DNA of 64,000 nucleotides from Dysgonomonas mossii (GCF_004569505.1 NZ_SPPK01000002.1:558001-622000); one strand, 5' to 3'. Shown: positions 34,853 to 43,993, counted from the first letter of the stretch. A program made the numbers and translations. Notes: generated by a model not told the origin, from the letters alone.

Positions 34853-37333
34853 ATGCTTTTATCTGATTTGAACACGGGAGAGAAAGGTGTCATTGTACGC
34901 GTAAATGGAAGTGGTGCTTTTCGTAAACGTATTCTCGAAATGGGTTTTATAAAAGGAAAAACCATAAAGGTGATATTAAATGCTCCCCTCAAAGACCCTA
35001 TTAAATATAAAATAATGGATTATGAGGTTTCGCTCCGAAGAAGCGAAGCTGCTCTAATCGAAGTTATATATCCTGATTCACATAAAGTAAGGGATGAGAA
35101 TCTGTCGCACTCTGCGACGAACGAATCTTTAGGTTATTATTCCACCACGGAAGATGTGGTAACATCTTTGCGAAAACCGAATTCCGATTCGAAAAAAGTA
35201 ATAAGGGTCGCATTGGTAGGTAATCCTAATGCCGGAAAAACTTCCCTCTTCAATATTGCTTCCGGAGCTCACGAACATGTAGGTAACTATGGTGGGGTAA
35301 CCGTCGATTCGAAAGAAGGAAAGTTTAAGCATGGAGGCTATACTTTTAAAGTTGTAGACTTGCCCGGAACTTATTCGCTTTCGGCATATACTCCGGAGGA
35401 ATTGTTTGTAAGACGACATATTGTAGAAGATAAACCCGATGTGGTTATTAATATTGTTGCTGCTTCCAATCTTGAGAGAAACCTGTATTTGACTACCGAG
35501 CTTATCGATATGGAGGTGTCTACGGTGATCGCTCTTAATATGTATGACGAACTATTAGAAACGGGTAGCGAATTTGATTATCAGAGCCTGTCTCAGATGA
35601 TTGGTATTCCTATTGTTCCTACAGTTGCTAAAACGGGAGTAGGTATAGGTGATCTGTTCGATGCGGTGATACGTGTCTATGAAGAGAAAGAACCTATCGT
35701 TCGACGTGTACATATATATTATGGTAATGTTGTAGAAAATGCAATAAGCAAACTCAATATACTTCTTGAAAAGGAAAAAGAAACATCGTTGATTTTCCCT
35801 CGCCGTTATATTTCAACAAAATTGTTGGAAAAAGATAAAGATGTAGATGCCTATGTCGGTTCATTGTCAAATGCTGCGGATATCTATGCTCTGAGAGACA
35901 ATGAGGTTAAATATATAGAAGATACACTAAAAGAAGATACCGAATCCGTGCTGACGAATGCCCGATATGGTTTTGTGGCAGGAGGGCTGAAACAGACACT
36001 CAAGGAAAAGCTTTTCGAGTCGGACGTAACCCGGATGATAGATGCAGTGGTTACTAATAAGTATATTGGATTCCCTGTGTTTTTCTTTTTTATGTGGGTG
36101 ATGTTTGAATGTACATTCCGTTTGGGTGGATATCCTATGGAGTGGATTGAAAACGGGGTGGCAGTACTCGGTAATTTTATCCGTGGAAATATGGTTGACG
36201 GTATGCTTAAAGACTTAATTGTTGATGGTATTATCGGCGGTGTTGGCGGTGTAATAGTTTTTCTTCCCAATATATTGATTCTATATGCTTTTATTTCCTT
36301 TATGGAAGACTCCGGCTATATGGCTCGGGCAGCTTTTATAATGGATAAGGTGATGCATAAAATGGGATTGCATGGAAAATCTTTTATTCCATTGGTTATG
36401 GGATTTGGTTGCAATGTGCCCGCGATACTTGCTACAAGAACTATCGAAAGCCGTAATAGTCGGATGATAACTATGTTAGTTAATCCGTTTATGTCTTGTA
36501 GTGCACGATTGCCTGTGTATTTGTTGTTTGTAGGAGTTTTCTTTAAGTCGTATGCAAGCTTTGCCTTATTTGGTTTGTATTTTACGGGGATTCTATTGGC
36601 TGTGATTTCTGCCCGCTTATTTAAGCGTTTTCTTTTTCCGAAGGAAGATACCCCATTTGTAATGGAATTACCTCCTTACCGTATGCCTACAATTAAGTCG
36701 GTGACTATACATATGTGGGATAAATCTCAGCAGTATTTGCGAAAAATGGGAGGTGTCATTTTGGTTGCATCTATTATCATCTGGTTCTTAGGTTATTTTC
36801 CACGAGATAAAGAACGGGAGTTGAAATATGATAATATGATAACTCAGGTTGAGCAGCAAGAAGGGTTGGGGGATGAAGAAAAGAGTGCTCAGATTGAAGA
36901 AATAGAAGAGGGTAGAAATACGGAGCATCAAGAAGAGTCGTATATTGGTCGTGTAGGTAAAGCTATCGAACCTGTGATGAGGCCTCTCGGTTTTGATTGG
37001 AAGATAAGTGTTAGTCTTCTTTCAGGTATGGCGGCCAAGGAGGTTGTGGTGAGTACTTTAGGTGTATTATATACGGGGAGCTCTGAAGATCAGGAATCGC
37101 TGGAAGTTCGTCTTTTAGCAGATAGGCAAGTAGATGGAAGCACAACATTTACTCCGTTGGTAGTTGTCAGTTTGCTGCTTTTTGTGCTGATTTACTTTCC
37201 ATGTGTCGCAACTATTGCTGCTATAAAAGAAGAATCCGGCTCTTGGAAATGGGGTGTTTTTAGTATTGTTTACACAACTTTACTAGCCTGGCTTATTTCT
37301 TTTGTAGTGTATCAAATTGGATGTTTGTTCTGA
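34853..37333 (+). CDS. feoB: Ferrous iron transporter, FeoA-FeoB fusion
   Basis: The 826-residue fusion has an N-terminal FeoA domain of about 75 residues (LLSDLNTGEKGVIVRVNGSG, RILEMGFIKG). After a linker comes the FeoB GTPase with G1 GNPNAGKTS near residue 122, the G3 block VVDLPGTYSLS, and G4 NMYD. The C-terminal half is a membrane domain with Gate regions, including MGFGCNVPAILATR and MSCSARLPVY, and the later SGMAAKEVVVSTLG. It imports Fe(II) across the inner membrane. The FeoA-FeoB fusion is common in Bacteroidetes. A terminator follows, and the usual small Cys-rich partner is 6 kb downstream. Confidence 0.97.
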   Translation: MLLSDLNTGEKGVIVRVNGSGAFRKRILEMGFIKGKTIKVILNAPLKDPIKYKIMDYEVSLRRSEAALIEVIYPDSHKVRDENLSHSATNESLGYYSTTEDVVTSLRKPNSDSKKVIRVALVGNPNAGKTSLFNIASGAHEHVGNYGGVTVDSKEGKFKHGGYTFKVVDLPGTYSLSAYTPEELFVRRHIVEDKPDVVINIVAASNLERNLYLTTELIDMEVSTVIALNMYDELLETGSEFDYQSLSQMIGIPIVPTVAKTGVGIGDLFDAVIRVYEEKEPIVRRVHIYYGNVVENAISKLNILLEKEKETSLIFPRRYISTKLLEKDKDVDAYVGSLSNAADIYALRDNEVKYIEDTLKEDTESVLTNARYGFVAGGLKQTLKEKLFESDVTRMIDAVVTNKYIGFPVFFFFMWVMFECTFRLGGYPMEWIENGVAVLGNFIRGNMVDGMLKDLIVDGIIGGVGGVIVFLPNILILYAFISFMEDSGYMARAAFIMDKVMHKMGLHGKSFIPLVMGFGCNVPAILATRTIESRNSRMITMLVNPFMSCSARLPVYLLFVGVFFKSYASFALFGLYFTGILLAVISARLFKRFLFPKEDTPFVMELPPYRMPTIKSVTIHMWDKSQQYLRKMGGVILVASIIIWFLGYFPRDKERELKYDNMITQVEQQEGLGDEEKSAQIEEIEEGRNTEHQEESYIGRVGKAIEPVMRPLGFDWKISVSLLSGMAAKEVVVSTLGVLYTGSSEDQESLEVRLLADRQVDGSTTFTPLVVVSLLLFVLIYFPCVATIAAIKEESGSWKWGVFSIVYTTLLAWLISFVVYQIGCLF

Positions 37334-37394
37334 TTTTCTGCTGTTTTCTTTCTTTTTTATTCTATTGTTTCTTATTGTAATAATTATAATATGT

Positions 37395-37430
37395 AAAGGG
37401 CGGCTTTGGTTGCTCTTTTCTTTTTTTTTG
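37395..37430 (+). terminator. Terminator of feoAB
   Basis: aaagggcggc (37395-37404) pairs with gttgctcttt (37409-37418) over 10 positions, three of them G-U, with a tttg loop and a long pyrimidine/U tract to 37429. Confidence 0.7.
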
Positions 37431-37634
37431 AAAAAGTTATAATTAAATGTTAAATCTCTCCTTTTTTAAGATAATAAAGGCTTTGTTTTTTGAGCGTTTT
37501 TTTTGTATATAGCTTCTGTGTGGTTTCAATATGTAATGTATTTAACATTTGTATTGCTTGTATATGTTTGTAAATCTGCATTTAATTGTGTTTGTTCTTT
37601 CAAAATGACAAAATTTGTATAATTTAATCTAAGA

Positions 37635-37665
37635 TTTGTTTTTTCGTGAAAATTGCCTAATTTTG
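37635..37665 (+). promoter_or_regulatory. Bacteroidetes-type promoter of the SusCD locus
   Basis: TTTG (37635-37638), a 19-nt spacer and TAATTTTG (37658-37665) give a full consensus match. Transcription should start near 37672, leaving a leader of about 90 nt that holds the hairpin at 37684-37723. No ECF sigma/anti-sigma gene pair is nearby. Confidence 0.75.
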
Positions 37666-37683
37666 TATATCAAAAAACAAACT

Positions 37684-37723
37684 GATGCTAAAAAGTCTGA
37701 TATTGCATCAAAGTGTTAGCATC
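37684..37723 (+). promoter_or_regulatory. Hairpin in the leader of the SusC-like gene
   Basis: gatgctaa (37684-37691) is fully complementary to ttagcatc (37716-37723), enclosing an inner tgat/atca pairing. It lies at the start of the leader and may affect mRNA stability or be the target of a small RNA. No known riboswitch is recognised. Confidence 0.5.
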
Positions 37724-37762
37724 GGGATGAAGTTTTAATTTAGAAATTAAAGTAGTGTTTGT

Positions 37763-40700
37763 ATGATGAAAAGAGTGATGTTAATTCTATCCTGCTTATT
37801 TATAAGCATAGGATTTATTACAGCACAAACAACTCGCGTAACCGGTGTTGTCGTGGACAATGTAGGAGAGCCAGTTATTAGTGCTTCAGTCGTAGTAAAA
37901 GGGACTACCGTTGGTGTTTCGACTGATTTGGATGGTAATTTTTCGATAAATGTACCTGAGGGTAAAAATACATTAGTATTTTCTCTTATCGGAATGAAAA
38001 CAGTGGAAGTTAAGATTTCTCAAAATATGAGAGTCGTTATGGAGAACGATGAACATATTTTGGGTGATGTCGTTGTTACGGCATTAGGTATTACAAGAGA
38101 TAAGAAAGCGTTAGGCTATGCTACTCAAGATGTAAAATCCGACAAGCTGAATATGACGGGTAATACAGACTTAACTAAATCTCTACAAGGTAAGGTTGTA
38201 GGTGTAGATTTGAAAAACTCTAGTGGTATGCCTGGAGCATCATCTCAAGTCGTTATCCGTGGAGCTCGTTCTTTTGATGGTGATAATACTCCGCTTTATG
38301 TTGTTGATGGTATGCCGATTGCAAGTACATCTTATTACGATACAGGTAATAGTGTTAGTGGTTCAGACGTTGCAAATAGAGCGTTGGATATCGACCCTAA
38401 TGATATTGAGTCTGTTAATATATTGAGAGGTCAAGCCGCTGCAGCTCTTTACGGACTTCGCGCATCTAACGGTGCTGTGATTATCACAACTAAAAGTGGA
38501 AAAGGTAAAACGATTGGTAAAACAAATATAAGCTTAACGCAAACTGTTGCTTTTGATGTTGTATCTCGTACTCCTGACTATCAAACAACTTGGGCTCAAG
38601 GGATGAGAGGAGTATATGCTTCGAGCAAGTCAAATGATAATTCTCATGCATCTATGGCATGGGGGCCTAAAATCTCAGATTTACCTAATGACCCTCTTTA
38701 TGGTGGTAATGGTAAAGGACATGATGGGAAATATCAAGTTCCTCAATTAATAGAGGGCGGATATGCACCTGAAGATGCTTGGGTAACACCTGGAGTTTAT
38801 GATAATTGGAATGACTATTTCAGAACAGGTGTTCAGTCTACAACATCGGTTCTAGTTAGCCGAGCTGAAAATACTGGGACTTTTGCTGTTGGTATTTCTT
38901 ATACAGATCAATCTGGTATAGCATTGAAAACAGGTCTAGAGAAATGGAATGCGAAAGCTAATGGAGATAAAAAATTGAATGATCATTTTACAGTAGGTTT
39001 TTCTGCTAATTTCTCCAAAAATAGTGTAGATAAATTATCTGGTGCAAATGATGGTTCCTTAGCGGGAGTAATGGGCGCACCTGCCAGTTATAATCTTAAA
39101 GGAATGCCTTATCGTACAGCAAGTGATCCGTATAAACAAGTTTATTATCGCAGCTTAACTTTTGATAACCCTTATTGGATACAATATAATAATACGTTTT
39201 CGGAAAATACAAATCGTTTCTTTGGAAATTTATTTGGTCAATATGAAACTAAATTAGCTGATGATCATAAGATTACCCTTAAATATCAATTGGGTGCGGA
39301 TACTTATACCACTCATTATCAAGATGTCTTTGGTTATGGTCATGCTGGTAAAACAGGTACAATAGATAATTATGGTATAACTCAATTTACTTATAACTCT
39401 TTGTTTACCGCAGTTTATGATTGGAAAATTTCAAATGATTTAGACTTTAACTTTATAGCAGGGAATGAATTAAATCATACTAATAATAAGTCTTATAGCG
39501 AATATGGTGAAAACTTTAATTTTGGTGGTTGGAATCATATTGGGAATGCTAATACAGTTACTGCAAGTGAAGGACAAAGTCAGGAGCGTACAGTGGGCTT
39601 TTTTGGAAGTATGTCACTTTCTTATCTGAATATGTTGTATTTTAATGCAACTGCTCGTCAGGATATCGCCTCTACTATGCCTCCCAAAAATAGAACATTT
39701 TTCTATCCGTCTGTATCGTTAGGATTTGTGTTTACAGAACTAGAACCTTTCAAGAACCAAAATGTACTTAGCTTTGGTAAAATTAGAGGTTCTTATGCAG
39801 AAGTAGGTCAGGCAAGCTCTAGATATATGAATAATTATTACTACCGTCCTACTTATGGCGGTGGATTTTGGCAAGGACAACCTATTGTTTATCCTGTAGA
39901 TAATGTAAGTGGTTATGCGCAGTATCCTAATCTGTATGACCCTAATCTGAAACCGCAAAATACAAAATCATGGGAAATAGGCTTGCAATTGAATTTCCTT
40001 CAAGATAGAATAAGTCTTGATTATACTTTTGCTAACCAAAATACTGTCGATCAGATATTTCCGGTTCCTCTTCCTGGATCTACAGGTGCATCATCACTTA
40101 TAACTAATGGTGGACAGATGAAATCTACTTCTCATGAGCTTATGTTAAATGTAACTCCAATACTCATGAAAGATTTCCGTTGGGATATAAATCTGAATTA
40201 TTCGAAATTGGATAATAAAGTAGTTTCATTGCGTGAAGGTGTTGAATCTATTATGCTTGGAGGATTTGTAACACCTCAGGTTCGTGCAGGTATAAACTCT
40301 ACATATCCTGTTATTTATGGAGTTCAATATAAAAAAGATAAAGAAGGACGTATATTAGTGGACGAAGATCCAAATAGTGTTACTTACGGTATGCCGATGG
40401 CCGGGGAACCTGGAGTAATAGGAAAGGTTTCTCCTGATTTTATTTTGGGTGGAGGAACAACGTTGACCTATAAGTCTATTTCGTTAGGAGTAGTGTTCGA
40501 ATGGAAAAATGGTGGTCAAATGTATTCAGGTATGAATGGTTTGATGGATACATATGGTGTTTCTAAGAGAACTGAAGATAGAACTTCTACTTTTATTTTC
40601 AAAGGCTATAAAGCAGACGGAACTCCTAATGATATTGTTAGAGGTGGTGCTAATGATAAGAATGCTTATCAAACTTTATATTCTGATGTACTTTCCAATA

Positions 40701-40957
40701 TTGATGAATCATTTATATATGGTAACTCATTTTTAAAATTAAGGGAGATTTCTCTAAGATATGCTCTTCCTAAATCAGTATTCTCGAAAGCTGATGTTGC
40801 TCTTTCTGCTTTTGCTCGTAATATTTTGCTTTGGACAGAATTACCGAATGCAGATCCTGAAAGTTCACAAGGTAACAACAATATGATGGGTGCATTTGAA
40901 CGCTTCTCGTTACCCCAAACTACTAGCTTTGGTTTTAGTGTTAATGTAAATTTCTAA
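37763..40957 (+). CDS. SusC/RagA-family TonB-linked outer membrane transporter
   Basis: The 1064-residue outer membrane protein has a signal peptide (FITAQ) and a carboxypeptidase-regulatory-like domain at about residues 25-110 (TGVVVDNVGEPVISASVVVKG). The TonB plug follows from about 118 (ITRDKKALGYATQDV), with the SusC-type NILRGQAAAALYGLRASNGAVIITTK near 215-240 and a C-terminal beta barrel ending FGFSVNVNF. It should work with the SusD-like lipoprotein that follows 13 nt later to import an oligosaccharide, peptide or other large nutrient. No glycoside hydrolase gene is present, so the substrate is not indicated. Confidence 0.95.
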   Translation: MMKRVMLILSCLFISIGFITAQTTRVTGVVVDNVGEPVISASVVVKGTTVGVSTDLDGNFSINVPEGKNTLVFSLIGMKTVEVKISQNMRVVMENDEHILGDVVVTALGITRDKKALGYATQDVKSDKLNMTGNTDLTKSLQGKVVGVDLKNSSGMPGASSQVVIRGARSFDGDNTPLYVVDGMPIASTSYYDTGNSVSGSDVANRALDIDPNDIESVNILRGQAAAALYGLRASNGAVIITTKSGKGKTIGKTNISLTQTVAFDVVSRTPDYQTTWAQGMRGVYASSKSNDNSHASMAWGPKISDLPNDPLYGGNGKGHDGKYQVPQLIEGGYAPEDAWVTPGVYDNWNDYFRTGVQSTTSVLVSRAENTGTFAVGISYTDQSGIALKTGLEKWNAKANGDKKLNDHFTVGFSANFSKNSVDKLSGANDGSLAGVMGAPASYNLKGMPYRTASDPYKQVYYRSLTFDNPYWIQYNNTFSENTNRFFGNLFGQYETKLADDHKITLKYQLGADTYTTHYQDVFGYGHAGKTGTIDNYGITQFTYNSLFTAVYDWKISNDLDFNFIAGNELNHTNNKSYSEYGENFNFGGWNHIGNANTVTASEGQSQERTVGFFGSMSLSYLNMLYFNATARQDIASTMPPKNRTFFYPSVSLGFVFTELEPFKNQNVLSFGKIRGSYAEVGQASSRYMNNYYYRPTYGGGFWQGQPIVYPVDNVSGYAQYPNLYDPNLKPQNTKSWEIGLQLNFLQDRISLDYTFANQNTVDQIFPVPLPGSTGASSLITNGGQMKSTSHELMLNVTPILMKDFRWDINLNYSKLDNKVVSLREGVESIMLGGFVTPQVRAGINSTYPVIYGVQYKKDKEGRILVDEDPNSVTYGMPMAGEPGVIGKVSPDFILGGGTTLTYKSISLGVVFEWKNGGQMYSGMNGLMDTYGVSKRTEDRTSTFIFKGYKADGTPNDIVRGGANDKNAYQTLYSDVLSNIDESFIYGNSFLKLREISLRYALPKSVFSKADVALSAFARNILLWTELPNADPESSQGNNNMMGAFERFSLPQTTSFGFSVNVNF

Positions 40958-40970
40958 AGATAGATAAGAT

Positions 40971-42404
40971 ATGAAAAATAGAAATTTTTTACTTATATTA
41001 TTGATGTCATTGGGGTTGTTTTCTTGTACCGAAAGTATCATGCAAGATATTAACGAGGACAAAAATCACCCTGCCGATATGGCTTCAAAATTTATAATTA
41101 CGGATGTAATTAATAATACATCTTTTAGTGTAATAGGCTCTGACTTCTCATTTTACGCTTCAGTATATGTCGAATATAATGTAGGAGTGCATGGCCAAAT
41201 GTATAATGCTGAGATTAGAATTGGTGAACCAACAAGTGCAACTACCTATAATAATAGCTGGAATAATGTCTATTCTAATTTGTTGAACTTGAAGAAAGTT
41301 ATAGAGAAATGTTCGCCTGGAGGCTCTGAAGAAAGTGATACAGCAGTTTTAGGGATAGCACAGGTTTTAAGTGCCTATAATTTGGCTACATTAACAGATC
41401 TAATGGGTGATGTGCCTTGGACAGAAGCATTACAGCCAGGTGTTATTTGGACTCCAGTTCTAGACAAACAACAAAGTTTGTATGAGGTTATAAATAAATT
41501 AATAACTGATGGTATAGCTAACCTTGAAAAAACATCAAGTGTTCCGGTTATTGGAACTCAGGATCCTATTTATAAGGGTGTAGCAAGTAATTGGGTTAAA
41601 TTTGCTTACGGATTAAAGGCACGTCTAGCAATGCGTTTGTCGAAAGTTAAACCTGATTATGACGCTGTAATTGATGCAGCAAATAAATCTTTTACGGCAA
41701 AAGGAGAAGAGGCATTATTTAAATGTGGAACTATTAAAAATCCATTTAGTATCTTTCTAACAGATAGAAAAGCTATGGGGGCAAGTCAAAGCTTACATGA
41801 TAAGCTTGTTGCAAAAAATGACCCACGTGATGGAAAGTTCTTTAAACCTTATCCGGGTACAAGTGAATTAATTTTTGCTCCGAATGGTAACCCTAATCAG
41901 GTACAGGGATCATATGGTGTGTCAGCTCTCTCTACATCTACTCCTACAGCTCCAATTTATTTGATGAGTTATCATGAACTTGAATTCCTAAAAGCAGAAG
42001 CTTACGCGCGTAAAGAAGATCTTATAAATGCAAAAATTCATTTAAAGAATGCTGTAATTACAGCCTTTACAAATGTTGGAATTGACGCTGAAGATGCAAC
42101 TGATTATTATACAGCTTCTATTGAACCAAAACTTAAAAATCCGGCAGATGCATTAAAAGAGATTATGATGCAAAAATATCTAGGATTATTTGAAGGCGAA
42201 TCACTTGAAACTTATAATGATATTAGACGTCTAAAAGCAATGGGAGAAGGTGATTTTATACCATTGGCTAATACAAAAAATTTCCCTCTTAGATTTACTT
42301 ACGGGGCTGAGGATGTGACGACAAATAAAAATGTTGCAGAAGCTTACGGTGACGGAAGTTATGTGTATACGGAAAATGTATGGTGGGCTGGAGGCTCCCG
42401 TTAA
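40971..42404 (+). CDS. SusD/RagB-family nutrient-binding lipoprotein
   Basis: The 477-residue surface lipoprotein has the lipobox LGLFSCTES. Helical TPR-like repeats follow, with family blocks IAQVLSAYNLATLTDLMGDVPW near residues 122-143, WVKFAYGLKARLAMRLSKV near 206-224 and YHELEFLKAEAYARKEDL near 338-355. It caps the SusC-like channel and captures the nutrient outside the cell. It appears closest to the SusD-like group with the DLMGDVPW block (SusD-like_2 type). It is cotranscribed with the SusC-like gene upstream and a surface lipoprotein downstream. Confidence 0.93.
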   Translation: MKNRNFLLILLMSLGLFSCTESIMQDINEDKNHPADMASKFIITDVINNTSFSVIGSDFSFYASVYVEYNVGVHGQMYNAEIRIGEPTSATTYNNSWNNVYSNLLNLKKVIEKCSPGGSEESDTAVLGIAQVLSAYNLATLTDLMGDVPWTEALQPGVIWTPVLDKQQSLYEVINKLITDGIANLEKTSSVPVIGTQDPIYKGVASNWVKFAYGLKARLAMRLSKVKPDYDAVIDAANKSFTAKGEEALFKCGTIKNPFSIFLTDRKAMGASQSLHDKLVAKNDPRDGKFFKPYPGTSELIFAPNGNPNQVQGSYGVSALSTSTPTAPIYLMSYHELEFLKAEAYARKEDLINAKIHLKNAVITAFTNVGIDAEDATDYYTASIEPKLKNPADALKEIMMQKYLGLFEGESLETYNDIRRLKAMGEGDFIPLANTKNFPLRFTYGAEDVTTNKNVAEAYGDGSYVYTENVWWAGGSR

Positions 42405-42433
42405 ATGCGTAATTTAAATTAATTAGATTGATT

Positions 42434-43240
42434 ATGAAAATATATATTTATGCAATAGTGACTGTTTTATTATTAGTTACAAGTTGCAAAGATCATAACG
42501 ATAATTTAGTAGAGGAAAGAGGTACATATGTTGTACCAGTATTATCTGAGCCTTCCCCTGGTTATTTTACTGATAATCTTGAAAAAAGTTACGTTCAGTT
42601 TGATTTATCTTTACCGGAAGGAGAAAAAATTGATAAAGCTGAAATAGAAGTGACCCATGGAGATAAAAGTGCTATCTTAAAAGAGGTGTCTATTCCATCT
42701 ACTGGAGTAAAAGTTACAGCAACAGAAGTGCTTAATGCCCTGAAAATGCCTGTGAGCGATTATAAATTAGGTGAGACTTTCAATTTGTATATTCTTACAA
42801 CTAAAGGAGGAGTAGTGACTCGTTCGGTAGCGACATTTCCTATTGCTGTTGTCTGTTACTTTGATCCGGTAATGTTACTAGGTTCATTTGAATTTAAGTC
42901 TGACGACTGGGGAGTAGCTGGTAGTGTAACAATGGTTGCTGATGCCAATGACCCATATAAGATTTACATCGAAGGATATCCTCAGGCTGAAGGGCTTACA
43001 GGAAATGGAAACAGAATAACACTAAATGTTAATCCAAGTAATTTTAGTATAACTGGACCAAAGGTAGTTTTAGCTGATAACCTAGCCGAATGGGATCTAA
43101 CTTATACCAATTATGCTTATGAACCAGTCTCTGGAAAATATAGTGCTTGTGATGATGCTTATACTGTTACATTTGCAATATCTGTTGCACAAGGTTCATT
43201 TGGAAATAACGTATTTACATTTAAGAGAGGAGCAAAATAA
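42434..43240 (+). CDS. Surface lipoprotein of the SusCD locus
   Basis: The 268-residue lipoprotein has the lipobox LLLVTSCKDHND and a mature part made of two beta-rich portions, an Ig-like first half (YVQFDLSLPEGEKIDKAEIE) and a second half with strands and loops (MLLGSFEFKSDDWGVAGS). The frame includes an upstream TTG at 42428; the ATG at 42434 is preferred. Its position, 29 nt after the SusD-like gene and before a terminator, suggests a surface nutrient-binding accessory, comparable in place to SusE/SusF-type proteins. The ligand is unknown. Confidence 0.82.
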   Translation: MKIYIYAIVTVLLLVTSCKDHNDNLVEERGTYVVPVLSEPSPGYFTDNLEKSYVQFDLSLPEGEKIDKAEIEVTHGDKSAILKEVSIPSTGVKVTATEVLNALKMPVSDYKLGETFNLYILTTKGGVVTRSVATFPIAVVCYFDPVMLLGSFEFKSDDWGVAGSVTMVADANDPYKIYIEGYPQAEGLTGNGNRITLNVNPSNFSITGPKVVLADNLAEWDLTYTNYAYEPVSGKYSACDDAYTVTFAISVAQGSFGNNVFTFKRGAK

Positions 43241-43265
43241 CTCTCAATTTGTAAATTGAATTAGC

Positions 43266-43313
43266 AGCCCTAAAGAAGTATTATGTATAGTACTTTTTTA
43301 GGGCTTGTTTTTA
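43266..43313 (+). terminator. Terminator of the SusCD locus
   Basis: agccctaaa (43266-43274) pairs with tttagggct (43297-43305), with further inner aagta/tactt pairing, and is followed by tgttttta. It lies 25 nt after the last SusCD-locus stop. Confidence 0.8.
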
Positions 43314-43448
43314 TTCCGTTAATCTGATGTGAAGAAATCGAATGTCTTCTTCTGTCTTTACATCCTTTTTTATGTCTTTTAACCTCTCTTTAACGTCAAC
43401 TTTCTTTTATCTTATGTAACTTTGTTTTCAGAAACGGAGGATAAATAT

Positions 43449-43607
43449 ATGTTTCAAGAAATTATTGTTGGTATTATAGGCCTATCTGTTGCCTTGCTTG
43501 TATTGTTTAAAATTTACGGATTCTTTTTTTCTAAGAATGAGCAAAAAGGTAGCTGCGGATGTTCGGGATGTGGCTGTAGTACGAAGCAAAAACAAGTAAA
43601 ATATTGA
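43449..43607 (+). CDS. FeoB-associated Cys-rich membrane protein
   Basis: This 52-residue protein consists of one membrane helix (EIIVGIIGLSVALLVLFKIY) followed by a short cysteine-rich tail, SCGCSGCGCSTKQ. That layout is the FeoB-associated Cys-rich membrane protein family, thought to help ferrous iron delivery at FeoB. The ATG at 43449 is preferred over the TTG at 43422 and is preceded by a rare strong GGAGG ribosome site (43436-43440). In related genomes such genes usually directly follow feoB; here the SusCD locus lies between them. Confidence 0.85.
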   Translation: MFQEIIVGIIGLSVALLVLFKIYGFFFSKNEQKGSCGCSGCGCSTKQKQVKY

Positions 43608-43614
43608 GGTTTTA

Positions 43615-43646
43615 TTTGGAGTGAAGGATAAATATTCATATATTTG
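43615..43646 (+). promoter_or_regulatory. Bacteroidetes-type promoter of the structured RNA
   Basis: TTTG (43615-43618), a 20-nt spacer and TATATTTG (43639-43646) match the consensus fully. The predicted start is near 43653-43656, just ahead of the RNA's closing stem. Confidence 0.8.
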
Positions 43647-43654
43647 ATATAAAG

Positions 43655-43830
43655 ATTTAAGTCGTGTTGGTCGATTGGGAAGCTCATCAATTAAAAAATG
43701 ACCGAGACAAGCTTTTGATTCTAATGGCGGGCCACACCTTCGGGTTGCTTAGCGCGGTGGATTACAAAGGGATCGAAGCACTCAAATCCTGTTTTACGGA
43801 GTTTCGGTATATCCACCAATACGACTTTCT
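43655..43830 (+). ncRNA. ssrS: Structured small RNA, candidate 6S RNA
   Basis: The region has a full promoter just upstream and a strong terminator just downstream. The ends pair: AAGTCGTGTTGG (43659-43670) with CCAATACGACTT (43816-43827), 12 bp with one G-U. Nested inner helices are CCGAGAC with GTTTCGG and GCTTTTGATTC with GGGATCGAAGC (one bulge), ending in an apical region with a UUCG loop (acc-ttcg-ggt). A roughly 175-nt rod with large internal bubbles is the 6S RNA shape, which sequesters RNA polymerase. Local GC is higher than in the flanks. The 6S identity is inferred from shape; the RNA gene itself is more certain. Confidence 0.62.
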
Positions 43831-43834
43831 ATAC

Positions 43835-43872
43835 AAAAGGAGTTACTTTCATTAAGTAGCTCCTTTTTGCGT
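43835..43872 (+). terminator. Terminator after the structured RNA
   Basis: aaaaggagttactt (43835-43848) pairs with aagtagctcctttt (43854-43867) over 14 positions with one G-U and a 5-nt loop, ending in U residues. Confidence 0.88.
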
Positions 43873-43943
43873 TATAAAACGTTCTTTATTTTTATTTCAT
43901 ATTTTCTTTATGGTATAATTTCTTTTGTTATTTCTATTAATTG

Positions 43944-43951
43944 TATATTTG
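43944..43951 (+). promoter_or_regulatory. -7 box upstream of pyrE
   Basis: TATATTTG fits TAnnTTTG, 42 nt before pyrE. Upstream TTTG is 16 nt away, shorter than standard, with a TTTC at 21 nt. Confidence 0.45.
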
Positions 43952-43993
43952 TAACCGAATAATATTGATTGTTGTTATTTATATCAAACAAAA

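Noticed and set aside
34531..34992. 153-codon minus-strand frame running into the start of feoAB
   Set aside because: The upstream half is antisense to the FeoA domain, which is clearly coding; only the distal 79 codons remain possible, without supporting signals.
43730..43800. tRNA-like stretch with gcttagcgcggtgg and actcaaatcc
   Set aside because: The segment resembles D-arm and T-arm sequences, but no acceptor stem or anticodon arm can be formed, and the bases pair better in the RNA rod.
43664..43855. 63-codon frame after the FeoB-associated gene
   Set aside because: It lies almost wholly inside a strongly paired RNA with its own promoter and terminator, its stop falls in the terminator stem, and it has no ribosome site.
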